A DNA stretch of 64,000 bases from Psychrobacter celer (GCF_016107555.1 NZ_JABASU010000013.1:1-64000), one strand, 5' to 3'; shown: positions 16,891 through 26,650, counted from the first letter of the stretch. Notes: generated by a model not told the origin, from the sequence alone. Made by a program: numbers and translations.

Positions 16891-18357
16891 TTATGAGCCT
16901 TCATCAATTCGTACCAGCTTGATAGTACCGTCGCTGCCGATCACGCGGCGATAGCGCGGGTTGCTAGACGTAGAGGGCTGCGTCGACTGAGAGTAAGCGC
17001 TTGGCGCGGTGGTCTGCTGCTGGATCAATTGCCCCATACGATCGGCGGGTGCTGGGTTTAGGGGTTGGCTATTGGTGGGCTGAGAGTATGAGTGACCATA
17101 CGAACGCGGGCTTGGGGCCGCACTGCCAACGATAGTACGATAAAATTTTTGCCCTGCACGGCCATCAGCTGGGAAGATACCGTGACTGGTTTGGTATTGC
17201 TGAATCGCCGTACGAGTGTTGTCACCGATGATGCCGTCGACGCCGCCAATATCATAGCCAGCATCGAGCAGTGCTTGCTGGATGTCTTTGGCTTGTTGGC
17301 GGCTGATACCTGGGTCATCTGTGGGCCACGCAGTGATAAAATCTGTCTTGCTGCTGTCTTCGCGCGTGATCAGATCTGACAAGTGCGCGATGGCCAATGC
17401 GTAGTTTTCTGACGCGTTATACGAGTAAAAGGTGTCAAAGTTTTTACCAACCAAAAACGCCGGCCCTTCTATACCAGCTGGTAATAGCAGTCCTGCACTA
17501 CTCAAATCATAGGGCAGCGGGCTACCATTTGCCAATGTCAGACCTTGGCTGCGCCAGTGACTCATGGATTTCTTGTTTTTACGGTTGGACGCCGCCCAGT
17601 AGCCATCAGGGAGTTTGACTTCATAACCCCACGGCTCCCCTGTACGATAGCCACGGTTGTCCAGAAAGTTGGCGGTAGAGGCTAGTGCATCAGGGACGCT
17701 ATTGACGAGGTCGCGGCGACCATCGCCATCAAAGTCGACGGCCAGCTCCAAAAAGGTGCTCGGCATAAACTGCGTTTGCCCAAAGGCGCCAGCCCACGAG
17801 CCTGTCATGTCGTTTGGTGCGATATCACCGCGTTGGACGATTTTGAGCGCGTTGGCAAACTCCCCCTGAAAGTAGCTTTGGCGACGATCAAAGCAGGAGA
17901 GAGTCGCTAAGGATTCAAATAGCGGTTTTTTACCCAGTGTCTGACCAAAGTTGGACTCCACGCCCCAGACGCCAAGGACGTGCTCGGCTTTTACGCCATA
18001 GCGCGATTCGATTTGGCGCAGCGTATCACGCCATTGGTGCTTGGCACGAATACCATCTTCGACGCGCTCTTTGTCCACCAGCGCCGATAGATAATCCCAG
18101 ACATCTTTTTGAAACTCGGGCTGATAGTTAAGCGACTGAATAACGCTAGGGTCAGGCTGAGCTGGGCGATAGTTGTTGAAGGTAAAGCTGTCTACGCCGC
18201 GAAACTTACTAGAGCCTTTTAACCTATCTAGACACTGCTGAAACTCGCTATTGGACAAGTCTGGCGCTGGTGGTTTGGCCGCTTGGGCAGTGCTGGCAAA
18301 GCTCAGACCGATAGCCGCAACCAGCATGGATAAGGTCGAAAGAGGAGTCAAACGCAT
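16891..18357 (-). CDS. Lytic murein transglycosylase, MltB family, with peptidoglycan-binding domain
   Basis: A periplasmic enzyme that cleaves the glycan strand of peptidoglycan. It has a signal peptide (about 1-26, ending AQA), then the MltB-type catalytic domain with the active-site Glu134 in VWGVESNFG (130-138) and the family motif GAFGQTQFMPS (about 190-200). A PG_binding_1 domain (about 345-410, with GGVDGIIGDNTRTAIQQYQ) and a Ser/Gln/Pro-rich tail follow. No lipobox Cys, so it is probably soluble, unlike MltB itself. 488 residues. Single gene. Confidence 0.92.
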   Translation of the reverse strand: MRLTPLSTLSMLVAAIGLSFASTAQAAKPPAPDLSNSEFQQCLDRLKGSSKFRGVDSFTFNNYRPAQPDPSVIQSLNYQPEFQKDVWDYLSALVDKERVEDGIRAKHQWRDTLRQIESRYGVKAEHVLGVWGVESNFGQTLGKKPLFESLATLSCFDRRQSYFQGEFANALKIVQRGDIAPNDMTGSWAGAFGQTQFMPSTFLELAVDFDGDGRRDLVNSVPDALASTANFLDNRGYRTGEPWGYEVKLPDGYWAASNRKNKKSMSHWRSQGLTLANGSPLPYDLSSAGLLLPAGIEGPAFLVGKNFDTFYSYNASENYALAIAHLSDLITREDSSKTDFITAWPTDDPGISRQQAKDIQQALLDAGYDIGGVDGIIGDNTRTAIQQYQTSHGIFPADGRAGQKFYRTIVGSAAPSPRSYGHSYSQPTNSQPLNPAPADRMGQLIQQQTTAPSAYSQSTQPSTSSNPRYRRVIGSDGTIKLVRIDEGS

Positions 18358-18597
18358 GAAAACATCCTATAAACGTCAAAATTATTATGAGAAATGGTGA
18401 TGGGACGTGATGATAAGTAATGGTTATAAATAAGAGCGATCAATAAAACAGCATAAAGTGCAAAATCGTCATATTTACTTAGAGTAACCAATCTGCATAA
18501 TAAAGAAAAGCTGTCGCAGCACCCTGTTACTATAAATTGACGTAGGCGTGAGGTTGCAAGCGGTTTTTGCTGCGTGCCAAGCTTCTAAAGGATGTCG

Positions 18598-18864
18598 CTA
18601 CGACTCTAAAATCTTATCCAGCTCTTTGATAAAACGACGAATACGCTCAGCATTTTTGCCCAAATCGCTGCCACCAATTCGTGATTTACTACGGATATCG
18701 ACCAGCCGCTTGCTACCTGCATCGGCGACACGTATCACCACATCGTCCTGAAAACCAACCCAAGGCGTCGTATCTGTCGCCTCCACAATACCGGTGTCTG
18801 CGTCTATCACCACCAGCTCCTTTATCTTGATCGTAAATAAGCGTGAGTAATAACTGCGGCGCAT
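18598..18864 (-). pseudogene. DUF1499 family protein, apparently 5'-truncated
   Basis: The 88-residue frame matches only the C-terminal part of DUF1499 proteins: IEATDTT-like strand, WVGFQDDVVIRV (about 35-46), VDIRSKSRIGGSDLGKNAERIRRF (about 54-77). The usual N-terminal half, with its conserved CPDSPNCV-type motif, is missing. Upstream in frame there are only ~10 codons before a TAA, and msrA ends 64 bases away. There is no good ribosome site. It may be a remnant left by a rearrangement beside msrA, or a short functional variant. Confidence 0.55.
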
Positions 18865-18928
18865 AGCGTGATGGTACGTCCTGCCAGCTGACCTTTAGCC
18901 GAATGATGCACCCGTGATGGCGCGTCAG

Positions 18929-19450
18929 TTAATTGACCATATATTCGCTAAACTCTTTTCGCAGTTTGGCAAGTTTGGGCGGGATGGCAAAGTTGCAGTA
19001 GGCTTGGCCTGGGTTTCTATTAAAAAAGTCTTGGTGCGACTCTTCAGCCTTATAGAACGTCATAGCAGGATGGACTTCTGTGACGACGTTGACGCCCATA
19101 TCGCGCAGTTTATTGATGGTGCGATCGACGGTTGGTTTTTGCTCATCGTCTGTATAGAAAACCACGCTACGATATTGACTGCCGACATCATTGCCTTGAC
19201 GATCTTTGGTTGTGGGGTCGTGAGTGGCAAAAAACACATCAAGTATCACCTCCAGAGGGACAACAGTGTCATCAAAATCGACTTTGATAACCTCTACATG
19301 ACCTGTGGTGCCGCTACAGACGGCCTCATAGTTGGCCGATACCGCGTCGCCGCCCATATAGCCTGAGGTCACGGACGCTACGCCCTTTACGGACAAAAAG
19401 ACTGATTCGGTGCACCAAAAGCAGCCACCGCCTAAGATAATGGTTTGCAT
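18929..19450 (-). CDS. msrA: Peptide-methionine (S)-S-oxide reductase MsrA
   Basis: It reduces methionine-S-sulfoxide in proteins and as free amino acid, repairing oxidative damage in the cytoplasm. The 173-residue protein starts almost at the active site GGGCFWC (7-13, catalytic Cys10) and contains GYMGG (30-34), GHVEVIKVDFD (about 50-60) and the HDPTTKDRQGNDVGSQYRS block (about 77-95). Length and motifs are typical. AGGA precedes the ATG. Confidence 0.95.
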   Translation of the reverse strand: MQTIILGGGCFWCTESVFLSVKGVASVTSGYMGGDAVSANYEAVCSGTTGHVEVIKVDFDDTVVPLEVILDVFFATHDPTTKDRQGNDVGSQYRSVVFYTDDEQKPTVDRTINKLRDMGVNVVTEVHPAMTFYKAEESHQDFFNRNPGQAYCNFAIPPKLAKLRKEFSEYMVN

Positions 19451-19500
19451 AATTTTTCCTATTATTATAAAGAGATGATCAGGTTATATAATCACTTCAT

Positions 19501-19530
19501 TCTAAAAGTGACATAGCGCTACTGGTGTAA
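19501..19530 (-). repeat. Fragment of the palindromic element family
   Basis: Read on the minus strand, this segment matches copy A at about 4738-4764 (CCAGTAGCGCTATG...TTTTAGA) with only two or three differences. The rest of the element is absent or too diverged to see. Confidence 0.5.
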
Positions 19531-19698
19531 ATGTTGGTCGCAGACGGTCATTTTTCAACTTTCAACGACCTGCTTAAAGACTCTATCAACTCAATGACAC
19601 GGTTGGTTTAACGACTGCTTCAATCATCAATTGATTGTCCTTAGCGTGACCTATTTAGCTTAGCAGGGCATCGGATGGCGATAAGTAACAAACAGTAA

Positions 19699-19707
19699 TG
19701 TTATAAT
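19699..19707 (+). promoter_or_regulatory. Extended -10 promoter element before cmoA
   Basis: TGTTATAAT is a perfect extended -10 (TGn plus TATAAT), 33 bases before the cmoA start. No good -35 lies at the expected distance, which is common for extended -10 promoters. Confidence 0.5.
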
Positions 19708-19739
19708 GGGCTTTTGCTATTATCAAAACGAGTCGCCCC

Positions 19740-20516
19740 ATGAGCCAATCCAATCCTGCCACTATCAAGCATGACACTTTATTTACCACACCTCTCGATA
19801 AAGCGGCGCGCTTTTCTTTTGATGAGCAGGTGGTGGCGTGTTTTCCAGATATGATTCGCCGTAGTGTACCAGGTTATGGTCAAGTGCTGGCGATGTTGCC
19901 TATCTTTGCTCGGCGTCATTGCAAGTACCGTCAGCAAGGTGATGATGGCCGCCGTGTCAGCCGTGTGTATGATTTGGGCTGCTCACTTGGTGCAGCTAGC
20001 ATGGCGCTGGCTGGGGAATTTGCGCCGCAGGATTTACAGATTAAAGCGATAGATATCTCGCCTGCGATGACCACAAAAGCGGCAACTGTGCTCAATGATA
20101 ACTATCCTGAGCACGATATCGAAGTCGTCACCGCCGATATCCGCGATGTGACACTTGAGCCATGCGATATGGTGATTTTAAATTTAACGCTACAGTTTTT
20201 GCCAGCTGCCGATAGAGTGGCGGTGTTAGAGAATATCTATAATGCACTGAGCGAGGGCGGTATATTGGTGTTGACTGAAAAAACTCATGCGTTTGATGAG
20301 CAGTATGATGCGTGGCTGGTTGAGCGCTATTATGACTTTAAGCGCGCTAATGGCTATACCGAGATGGAAATCAGCGGCAAGCGTAATGCGCTAGAAAACG
20401 TCCTTATCACCGATACCTTAGACGGGCACCATCAGCGTTTGGATGAGGTGGGTTTTGCACGGCATTTGACGTGGTTTCAGTTTTTGAACTTTGTCTCGAT
20501 TGTGGCGTTTAAATAG
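19740..20516 (+). CDS. cmoA: Carboxy-S-adenosyl-L-methionine synthase CmoA
   Basis: CmoA makes carboxy-SAM from SAM and prephenate, the donor used by CmoB for wobble uridine (cmo5U34) modification of tRNA. The 258-residue protein shows the family start ([21 protein letters not shown], split across 12-32), the SAM-binding loop [11 protein letters not shown] (about 77-87) and NLTLQFLP (about 146-153). It lies 60 bases upstream of cmoB on the same strand, the usual pairing. The GRRV-containing insert before the SAM loop is slightly unusual. Confidence 0.94.
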   Translation: MSQSNPATIKHDTLFTTPLDKAARFSFDEQVVACFPDMIRRSVPGYGQVLAMLPIFARRHCKYRQQGDDGRRVSRVYDLGCSLGAASMALAGEFAPQDLQIKAIDISPAMTTKAATVLNDNYPEHDIEVVTADIRDVTLEPCDMVILNLTLQFLPAADRVAVLENIYNALSEGGILVLTEKTHAFDEQYDAWLVERYYDFKRANGYTEMEISGKRNALENVLITDTLDGHHQRLDEVGFARHLTWFQFLNFVSIVAFK

Positions 20517-20576
20517 CCTTTCTTTGAGGACGCAAATTTTAACCTTACTTTTTGATCCACATGGTAATTCGCTTTT

Positions 20577-21608
20577 ATGCTTAATGACACTATCTTGCGC
20601 GCCGAGCGTGAGCTGTATTTGACCTTGCTAACACTTGCGCAGCAGCAGCCGACGGCTTATGAGTGGCTGACCCAGTTGCCAACATGGCTGGGTGCTATCA
20701 AAGACAAAGCCAACTATGCGCACGCGCCAGCTTATCAGGCGTCGGTGGCGCGTTTGCCAGAATTGGTCGTCGATGCTGTCCATCTAGACACTGATGTATT
20801 GACCATTGAGGCAAATCTGAGTGATTCGCAGCGCAAGCAAACAACGGCGCTGTTAAAGCAGCTGATGCCGTGGCGCAAGGGGCCGTTTCAGATCGGTGGT
20901 CAAATCGGCGATGATGCGTCAGGTATCAAGATTGATACCGAGTGGCACAGTGACTGGAAATGGCAGCGAGTTGCGCCGCACTTGGGCACCTTAAAAGGAC
21001 GGCGCGTGCTCGATGTCGGCGGCGGCTCTGGGTATCATGGCTGGCGTATGGCAGGGGCTGGCGCGGAGACGGTCATTATCATCGATCCCTCTTGCTTGTT
21101 TTATCATCAGTTTATGGCGATTCGGCATTTTGTCGGCGCGGCTGATAGTTATAAAACGCATTATATCCCCGTCCCACTCGAAGCCTTACCTGAGCATAGT
21201 CAGCTATTTGATACGGTGTTTAGTATGGGGGTGCTCTATCATCGTCAGTCACCCTTTGAGCATTTGCAACAGCTAAAGGGGCAGCTGGTCAAAGGCGGCG
21301 AGCTGGTGCTTGAGACGTTGGTAATTGAAGGCGATGCCAATACTGTACTGGTGCCGCATGACCGCTATGCGCAGATGAATAATGTGTACTTTTTACCCTC
21401 TGTTGCAGCGTTAATCGGCTGGCTTGAAAAAGCAGGGTTTACAGACGTGCGCTGCGTCGATGTGGCCACGACTTCGACCAATGAGCAGCGCCAAACCGAA
21501 TGGATGACATATCACTCTTTAGCAGATTTTTTAGATCCTAATGACCGAACAAAAACTGTAGAAGGCTATCCTGCCCCGATGCGCGCGACCATCATTGCCA
21601 AAAAATAG
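20577..21608 (+). CDS. cmoB: tRNA U34 carboxymethyltransferase CmoB
   Basis: CmoB transfers the carboxymethyl group of carboxy-SAM to 5-hydroxyuridine at position 34 of tRNAs, giving cmo5U. Seen in 343 residues: LMPWRKGPFQI (about 98-108), EWHSDWKWQRV (about 122-132), the SAM motif VLDVGGGSGYHGWRM (about 144-158) and VFSMGVLYHRQSP (about 218-230). Length is close to other CmoB proteins. There is no strong Shine-Dalgarno, but cmoA ends only 60 bases upstream, so the pair is probably an operon. Confidence 0.94.
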   Translation: MLNDTILRAERELYLTLLTLAQQQPTAYEWLTQLPTWLGAIKDKANYAHAPAYQASVARLPELVVDAVHLDTDVLTIEANLSDSQRKQTTALLKQLMPWRKGPFQIGGQIGDDASGIKIDTEWHSDWKWQRVAPHLGTLKGRRVLDVGGGSGYHGWRMAGAGAETVIIIDPSCLFYHQFMAIRHFVGAADSYKTHYIPVPLEALPEHSQLFDTVFSMGVLYHRQSPFEHLQQLKGQLVKGGELVLETLVIEGDANTVLVPHDRYAQMNNVYFLPSVAALIGWLEKAGFTDVRCVDVATTSTNEQRQTEWMTYHSLADFLDPNDRTKTVEGYPAPMRATIIAKK

Positions 21609-21700
21609 CACAGTAAAACAGTGCAGTGTTTGGTCGCTGTTTAGCCGCTTTGAACCCATTTGGATGACTGTCGGTTGAATGAAGGACCCTAGAGCATTGG

Positions 21701-21919
21701 TTAGATCAACCATCTCTCAAAGGCGACCTCTAGTAAGAGCTTGAGTAAAAAGCCCACAAACCCAGCACCCAGTGCCAAAAAGATCCAAAACGTCCCAGCG
21801 CGTCCAGCCTCAGATTTTTTAGAGATGTCCCACATAATAAAAAACAAAAAGGCGATAAATATTGGTAGTAAGACGTACAACCCCCAGCTGGTGATGGTAC
21901 TAGCGGCAATAGCAAACAT
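21701..21919 (-). CDS. DUF2788 domain-containing small membrane protein
   Basis: A 72-residue protein with two transmembrane helices (about 11-29 and 45-64). They flank the DUF2788 signature DISKKSEAGRAGTF (31-44). The family is short, proteobacterial and uncharacterised. AGGAC precedes the ATG. It is convergent with cmoB. Confidence 0.82.
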   Translation of the reverse strand: MFAIAASTITSWGLYVLLPIFIAFLFFIMWDISKKSEAGRAGTFWIFLALGAGFVGFLLKLLLEVAFERWLI

Positions 21920-22389
21920 AAGATAGTCCTATAAAGTGGTAACGCGTTGTCTGATTGTCTTTATTATTTTATCGTCTGGATAATGGCAGGCGACTCGGCT
22001 GCAATGGGGCATATTGCCTCACTACAGCAAGACAAACCGTCATTATAGCGTGGAATGTACTGGGTATAAACTACCGCAAAGCCTTGGACAACAGTAACGC
22101 TACAATCATAATGCTCGGTGTTGTGGCACGCTTAGCGCGGCGCGCGCCGTCTTTATCAGATAGCCAACACTGAGGGGCAAATTGGGCTTAAAGTGTTGTA
22201 TTTTGACACTAATTTTATCGTAAATAGTGCAATACAGCACAAAGATTGTTATATTTATAGGTTACTTGTTTTTTAGTACTAATGTCTCTTTTGCATAGAC
22301 TGTCGCTACTATAATAATCCCATATCGACTGCTCGCATTCGTCATGTTTCATACCGTTTTTGTTGTTTATTTAACTGAGTTTATACCCT
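21920..22389. other. 470-base divergent intergenic region before argS
   Basis: It holds the promoters of the DUF2788 gene and of argS. A TATAAT at 22310-22315 is a candidate argS -10 but lacks a well-spaced -35. I see no gene or RNA. Confidence 0.4.
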
Positions 22390-24219
22390 ATGTCACAAGC
22401 CCAAATCGATACCTTAACCGCATTATTTGACCAAGCTGTTCAAACCTTACAGGCGCAAGACATCTTGCCTGCTGATTGGAAAAACAATAGCCAGATCACC
22501 CGTACCAAGGATTTGAGCCATGGTGATTTTGCCAGTAACATCGCGCTGACGGCAGCCAAAGCAGCCAAGAGCAATCCGCGTATGCTGGCCGAAAAAATCG
22601 TCGCCGCGTTGCCTGATAATCAAGACATTCGCCAAGTCGAAATCGCCGGCCCTGGTTTTATCAATGTGTTTTTGAACAGCGATGCCAAGTTTGCAGTATT
22701 AGCAGATATCTTTGAGCTACAAGACCGTTTTGGTCTAAGCGAGCAATTTGCCGGGCAAAAAATCCAAGTCGAGTTTGTCTCTGCCAACCCAACCTCAAGC
22801 CTGCATGTCGGTCACGGCCGCGGCGCAGCGTTCGGTATGAGTGTCGCCAATTTGCTAGAGGCAGTGGGGTATGATGTCACGCGTGAATACTACGTCAATG
22901 ATGCCGGTCGCCAAATGGATATTTTAGCAACCAGCACCTACTTGCGTTATTTGCAGATCAACGGCGAGCAGGTGACCTTTCCGGTCAATGGCTATCAAGG
23001 TGAGTATGTCCGAGATATCGCACAGACTCTAAAGGTGCAGCATGGTGACAGCTACGTTCATCCTTTCGCTGACGTCGCCAAAGACGTACCAGCAGATGCT
23101 ATCTTTGATACCAATGCCGATGGCGAAAAAACACTGGTATCAGGCGACAAAGAAGCTCATATCGATGGCTTGATTGCCAATAGTAAATCCTTGCTAGGCG
23201 AGGGTTATGAGCTGTTTTTAGACGCTGCGCTGAGCAGTATCTTGGCGGATATCAAAGATGATTTAAATGACTTTGGGGTGCGTTATGAGTGCTGGTTTAG
23301 CGAGCGCTCAATCGATAGCGAGATCGAGCCTGTCTTACAGATACTAGACGACAAAGGCTATCTGTATGAAAAAGATGGCAATATTTGGTTTAAATCGACC
23401 GATTTTGGTGACGAAAAAGACCGCGTGGTACGCCGCGCCAATGGGCAAACGACGTACTTTGCCTCTGATATTGCTTATCACAAAAACAAGTTTGACCGCG
23501 GCTTTGATAAAGTCATCAACGTCTGGGGCGCAGACCACCATGGTTATGTCCCGCGGGTAAAAGCGGCGCTGACTGCGCTTGGCATCGATGAGGCGCGCCT
23601 CGATGTGGTATTGGTACAGTTTGTGGCCTTATGGCGCGGTAGTGAAAAAGTACAAATGTCGTCACGCTCAGGCAAGTTTGTCACCTTGCGCGAGCTGCGC
23701 TCTGAGGTGGGTAACGATGCGGCGCGTTTTTATTATGTGGCGCGTAAGCCTGAAGTGCATGTGGACTTTGATCTGGAGCTGGCCAAGTCGCAAAGTAAAG
23801 ACAACCAAGTTTATTATATCCAGTACGCGCATGCGCGTGTCTGCCGCGTGTTAGAGAAGCTTGAAAACAGTGGCTTCGTGGTAGATGATGCCATCGGTCA
23901 AGCGCAGCAAACGAGGCTAAGCGCTCCTAATGAAGATGAACTGATCAAGCTGCTAGCAGGCTATCCTGCGACCTTGGCGCGCGCGGCAACCGGCTACGAG
24001 CCGCACGTCTTGACCAATTATCTAAAAGAGCTGGCCGCGCTGTTTCATGGCTGGTACGACAGCAACCGCATCTTGCCGGTGAGCTTGACATCAGGTGAGA
24101 CACCGAGCACTGATGAGATGGCATTGATGCAGGCGCGTCTACGGTTGTCAAAAGCGGTGCGTCAAGTATTGTCCAACGGACTTAATTTATTAGGGTTGTC
24201 TGCCCCGTCTAGCATGTAG
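22390..24219 (+). CDS. argS: Arginyl-tRNA synthetase
   Basis: A class I synthetase charging tRNA-Arg. The 609-residue protein has the N-terminal add-1 domain, the VEFVSANPTSSLHVGHGRG block with the HIGH-type motif HVGH (139-142), and the C-terminal DALR anticodon-binding domain (about 480-609). The KMSKS counterpart is degenerate, as usual for bacterial ArgRS (VQMSSRSGKFVTL, about 421-433). It is followed after 64 bases by a SPOR-domain gene on the same strand, as in many gamma-proteobacteria. Confidence 0.96.
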   Translation: MSQAQIDTLTALFDQAVQTLQAQDILPADWKNNSQITRTKDLSHGDFASNIALTAAKAAKSNPRMLAEKIVAALPDNQDIRQVEIAGPGFINVFLNSDAKFAVLADIFELQDRFGLSEQFAGQKIQVEFVSANPTSSLHVGHGRGAAFGMSVANLLEAVGYDVTREYYVNDAGRQMDILATSTYLRYLQINGEQVTFPVNGYQGEYVRDIAQTLKVQHGDSYVHPFADVAKDVPADAIFDTNADGEKTLVSGDKEAHIDGLIANSKSLLGEGYELFLDAALSSILADIKDDLNDFGVRYECWFSERSIDSEIEPVLQILDDKGYLYEKDGNIWFKSTDFGDEKDRVVRRANGQTTYFASDIAYHKNKFDRGFDKVINVWGADHHGYVPRVKAALTALGIDEARLDVVLVQFVALWRGSEKVQMSSRSGKFVTLRELRSEVGNDAARFYYVARKPEVHVDFDLELAKSQSKDNQVYYIQYAHARVCRVLEKLENSGFVVDDAIGQAQQTRLSAPNEDELIKLLAGYPATLARAATGYEPHVLTNYLKELAALFHGWYDSNRILPVSLTSGETPSTDEMALMQARLRLSKAVRQVLSNGLNLLGLSAPSSM

Positions 24220-24283
24220 GATAAAGAGACGGCCGATAAGCGTAATTTAATGATAGTTAGATTCAGTAGGGAGAACCAGATCC

Positions 24284-25105
24284 ATGCTAGCCAAAAAACC
24301 TAAAGGCGCGACCGAAAAGCGCAAAACCAGTAGTGTGTCAGGCTTATTATGGATGTTCGTCGGGGCGATACTGACCTTGATGATTGGGGTGTTTATCTAC
24401 CTCTCGCCATTGTTTGATTTTAGTCCAGCAGATAGTGCCGCCAGCGATGACCCAGACCGTCAGGTACAGCCGCGTGTCGATACCGACACGGATAATGGTG
24501 ATTATGAGTTTTATGACATATTGCCCAGTCAAGAAATGGCGACGATTCCTGATGAAGACATCGCCGAGGTGGGCAACAGTGCAATAGGCGATATCAATGC
24601 CTTTGAGCCGGATGTGGTCGTCACTCAGCCGCAGGATAGTAGCGCCAGTCGTGATGATGAGTCAGACAATGTCGGTATCGCGGATGGCACAGTGACAGCG
24701 CCTAATCAAGGCAATGGCGCGGCCAATGGCGAAAACAGTGATGAGATTGTCATTGTCGAAGAAGACGCCACTTACGATGGCCCTGCGCCTACTAGCAATA
24801 GTAATGGCGCTAACCGTAGCAATAACTCAGGTGCCGGAACCGCTAGCGTACAGGCCGCCAAACCGGCAGCCACCTACATTTTGCAGATCAATAGCTTTGG
24901 TGATGCTGATGAAGCAGATCGTCGCCGCGCCCAAGTACTGATGGCAGGTGTCGATGCAAGAGTGGTAAAAAACACCACAGGTAATGGCTTGCCCATCTAT
25001 CAGGTCATCTCACGGCCGATGAATAATCGTCAAGCGGTGACCACCGCCCAGCAGCGCCTACAAAATAACGGCATCGACTCTATCATCGTCGAGCAGCGCC
25101 GCTAG
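24284..25105 (+). CDS. SPOR domain protein (FtsN-like)
   Basis: A single-pass inner-membrane protein. It has a basic cytoplasmic N-terminus, a transmembrane helix (about 20-41), a long acidic Asn/Ser/Asp-rich periplasmic linker (about 45-194) and a C-terminal SPOR domain (about 195-273). SPOR domains bind denuded peptidoglycan at the division septum. The layout and the position behind argS resemble FtsN genes of gamma-proteobacteria, but the essential FtsN helix region cannot be identified by eye, so the symbol is withheld. Confidence 0.8.
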   Translation: MLAKKPKGATEKRKTSSVSGLLWMFVGAILTLMIGVFIYLSPLFDFSPADSAASDDPDRQVQPRVDTDTDNGDYEFYDILPSQEMATIPDEDIAEVGNSAIGDINAFEPDVVVTQPQDSSASRDDESDNVGIADGTVTAPNQGNGAANGENSDEIVIVEEDATYDGPAPTSNSNGANRSNNSGAGTASVQAAKPAATYILQINSFGDADEADRRRAQVLMAGVDARVVKNTTGNGLPIYQVISRPMNNRQAVTTAQQRLQNNGIDSIIVEQRR

Positions 25106-25140
25106 CATCGGCAGCTTAGGAGGATGATTCGTTTATAAAC

Positions 25141-25177
25141 AAAGGCGTCGCTTACTGGTACGAGCGACGCCTTTTTT
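25141..25177 (+). terminator. Rho-independent terminator of argS-SPOR
   Basis: AAAGGCGTCGCT (25141-25152) pairs perfectly with AGCGACGCCTTT (25163-25174), followed by more T. Confidence 0.92.
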
Positions 25178-25342
25178 ATCGTTTATTTTAGGGCGTGTTT
25201 TCAATTCACTCGATAGTTATCTAAATGGGCTAAAAATGGCTAAATTTTGCCAACCATCGTCAAATAGCTGGTCAATATCCCGATATGAACGGCGCTATTT
25301 TCCTTATTTGACCACAATTTATCTCCAAAAATTACAAAGAGC

Positions 25343-26440
25343 ATGGCTATGACTGTATCGCACGCAGTAGCACCCCACGGTGTCATTAAGGCTTTTTTTC
25401 AAAAATATTTTATTGATGCTTTTACTGGCATGGCGTTGGGCTTGTTTGTCACCTTGATAGCTGGTCTTATTATCTCGCAAATCGGTGGTTGGTTAAATTT
25501 GCCAGCACTGGTGGCTGTCGGCAAGCTGGCTTCAGTCATGATGGGGGCGGGTATCGGCGTGGGTATTGCGTACTATCTAAAAGCACCGACGCTGGTGATG
25601 CTCAGTTGCTTGGTCGCTGGTATGCTCGGTGCCCACTCCGAGGCGCTAATGGTAGGGACGCTATTTACCGCTCAGGTAGGCGCACCTGCGACTTTTGTCG
25701 CCATACCAGGCAATCCGATTGGCGCGTATTTGGCATCGGTATTTGCGTATCGTGCTGGTACGTGGGTCGCAGGTAAAACCAAACTTGATATTTTGTTGGT
25801 ACCATTGGTGGTATGTAGTGCGGCGTTGCTGGTTTGTGCCCTACTTAATCCGCCCATAGTCGCTGCCGTCAGCGCTATTGGACAAGGTATCCAAGCAGCT
25901 ACTGAGCTGCAGCCGTTATTGATGGGGGTGGTGATAGCTGTGGTGGTGGGGATTTTGCTGACACTTCCCACCTCCAGCGCTGCCATCTGTATCGCTATCG
26001 GGCTTGGCGGGCTGGCAGGCGGTGCGGCAGTGGTGGGCTGTGCGGCGCACATGATCGGCTTTGCGGTAGCGAGCTTTAAGGACAACGGCATGAGCGGGGT
26101 GATCTCTCAGGGGCTTGGCACCAGTATGCTACAGATTCCCAATGTACTAAAAAAACCATTGGTGCTATTGCCTGCGGTCATCGCAAGCGCCATCGTCGGC
26201 CCTATTGCGACCGTCGGCTTTGGGCTGGCATGTACCGCAACTGGCGCTGGCATGGGGACGGCAGGGTTGGTCGGGGTATTTGGCGTTATCGAGGCCTCGC
26301 AAGGACTGATGAGCACCGCACAGCTATGGACGGCGATTGTGTTATTGATGTTTGTGCTGCCAGCCGTGATTGCCGGTGTTGTCGCTTATGTGATGCGGCG
26401 TATGGGCTGGCTGGTAGAAGGTGATATGAAGCTACCTTAA
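25343..26440 (+). CDS. PTS transporter subunit IIC-like membrane protein (PTS_EIIC_2)
   Basis: A 365-residue, very hydrophobic protein with ~10 membrane segments. It is rich in Gly/Ala and has the GNPIGAYLASVFAYRAGTW stretch (about 123-141), CIAIGLGGLAGGAAVVGCAAHMIGFAVAS (about 214-242, repeat-rich) and GLGTSMLQIPN (about 254-264). This is the pattern of the EIIC_2 family (PF13303). No IIA, IIB, HPr or EI gene is nearby. It is therefore an orphan permease and may not act in phosphotransfer. Substrate unknown. Confidence 0.78.
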   Translation: MAMTVSHAVAPHGVIKAFFQKYFIDAFTGMALGLFVTLIAGLIISQIGGWLNLPALVAVGKLASVMMGAGIGVGIAYYLKAPTLVMLSCLVAGMLGAHSEALMVGTLFTAQVGAPATFVAIPGNPIGAYLASVFAYRAGTWVAGKTKLDILLVPLVVCSAALLVCALLNPPIVAAVSAIGQGIQAATELQPLLMGVVIAVVVGILLTLPTSSAAICIAIGLGGLAGGAAVVGCAAHMIGFAVASFKDNGMSGVISQGLGTSMLQIPNVLKKPLVLLPAVIASAIVGPIATVGFGLACTATGAGMGTAGLVGVFGVIEASQGLMSTAQLWTAIVLLMFVLPAVIAGVVAYVMRRMGWLVEGDMKLP

Positions 26441-26557
26441 GTATTACTATGATGGTTATGCATACCGCAAAAAAGCCCAGTTTATTTTCTTATGGATTTT
26501 TTATACGCCTTTTGTGCGCTTGGGCATATATATTTATGCATACAGACGAGCGGACAC

Positions 26558-26594
26558 AAAAAAGCGCCTGAGCACTGCTGCCAGACGCTTTTTT
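26558..26594. terminator. Bidirectional Rho-independent terminator
   Basis: AAAAAAGCG (26558-26566) pairs with CGCTTTTTT (26586-26594), with an inner CTG/CAG pairing. It lies between the convergent IIC-like gene and clpX. Confidence 0.8.
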
Positions 26595-26650
26595 AGGATT
26601 ATTGTCAAGATAGCCTACCATTTGTCCTGCTATCTTTGGTCATGCTCAGA

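Noticed and set aside
22203..22231. TTGACA upstream of argS as a promoter
   Set aside because: The sequence 17 bases downstream does not resemble a -10; the TATAAT at 22310 is a better but still weak candidate.
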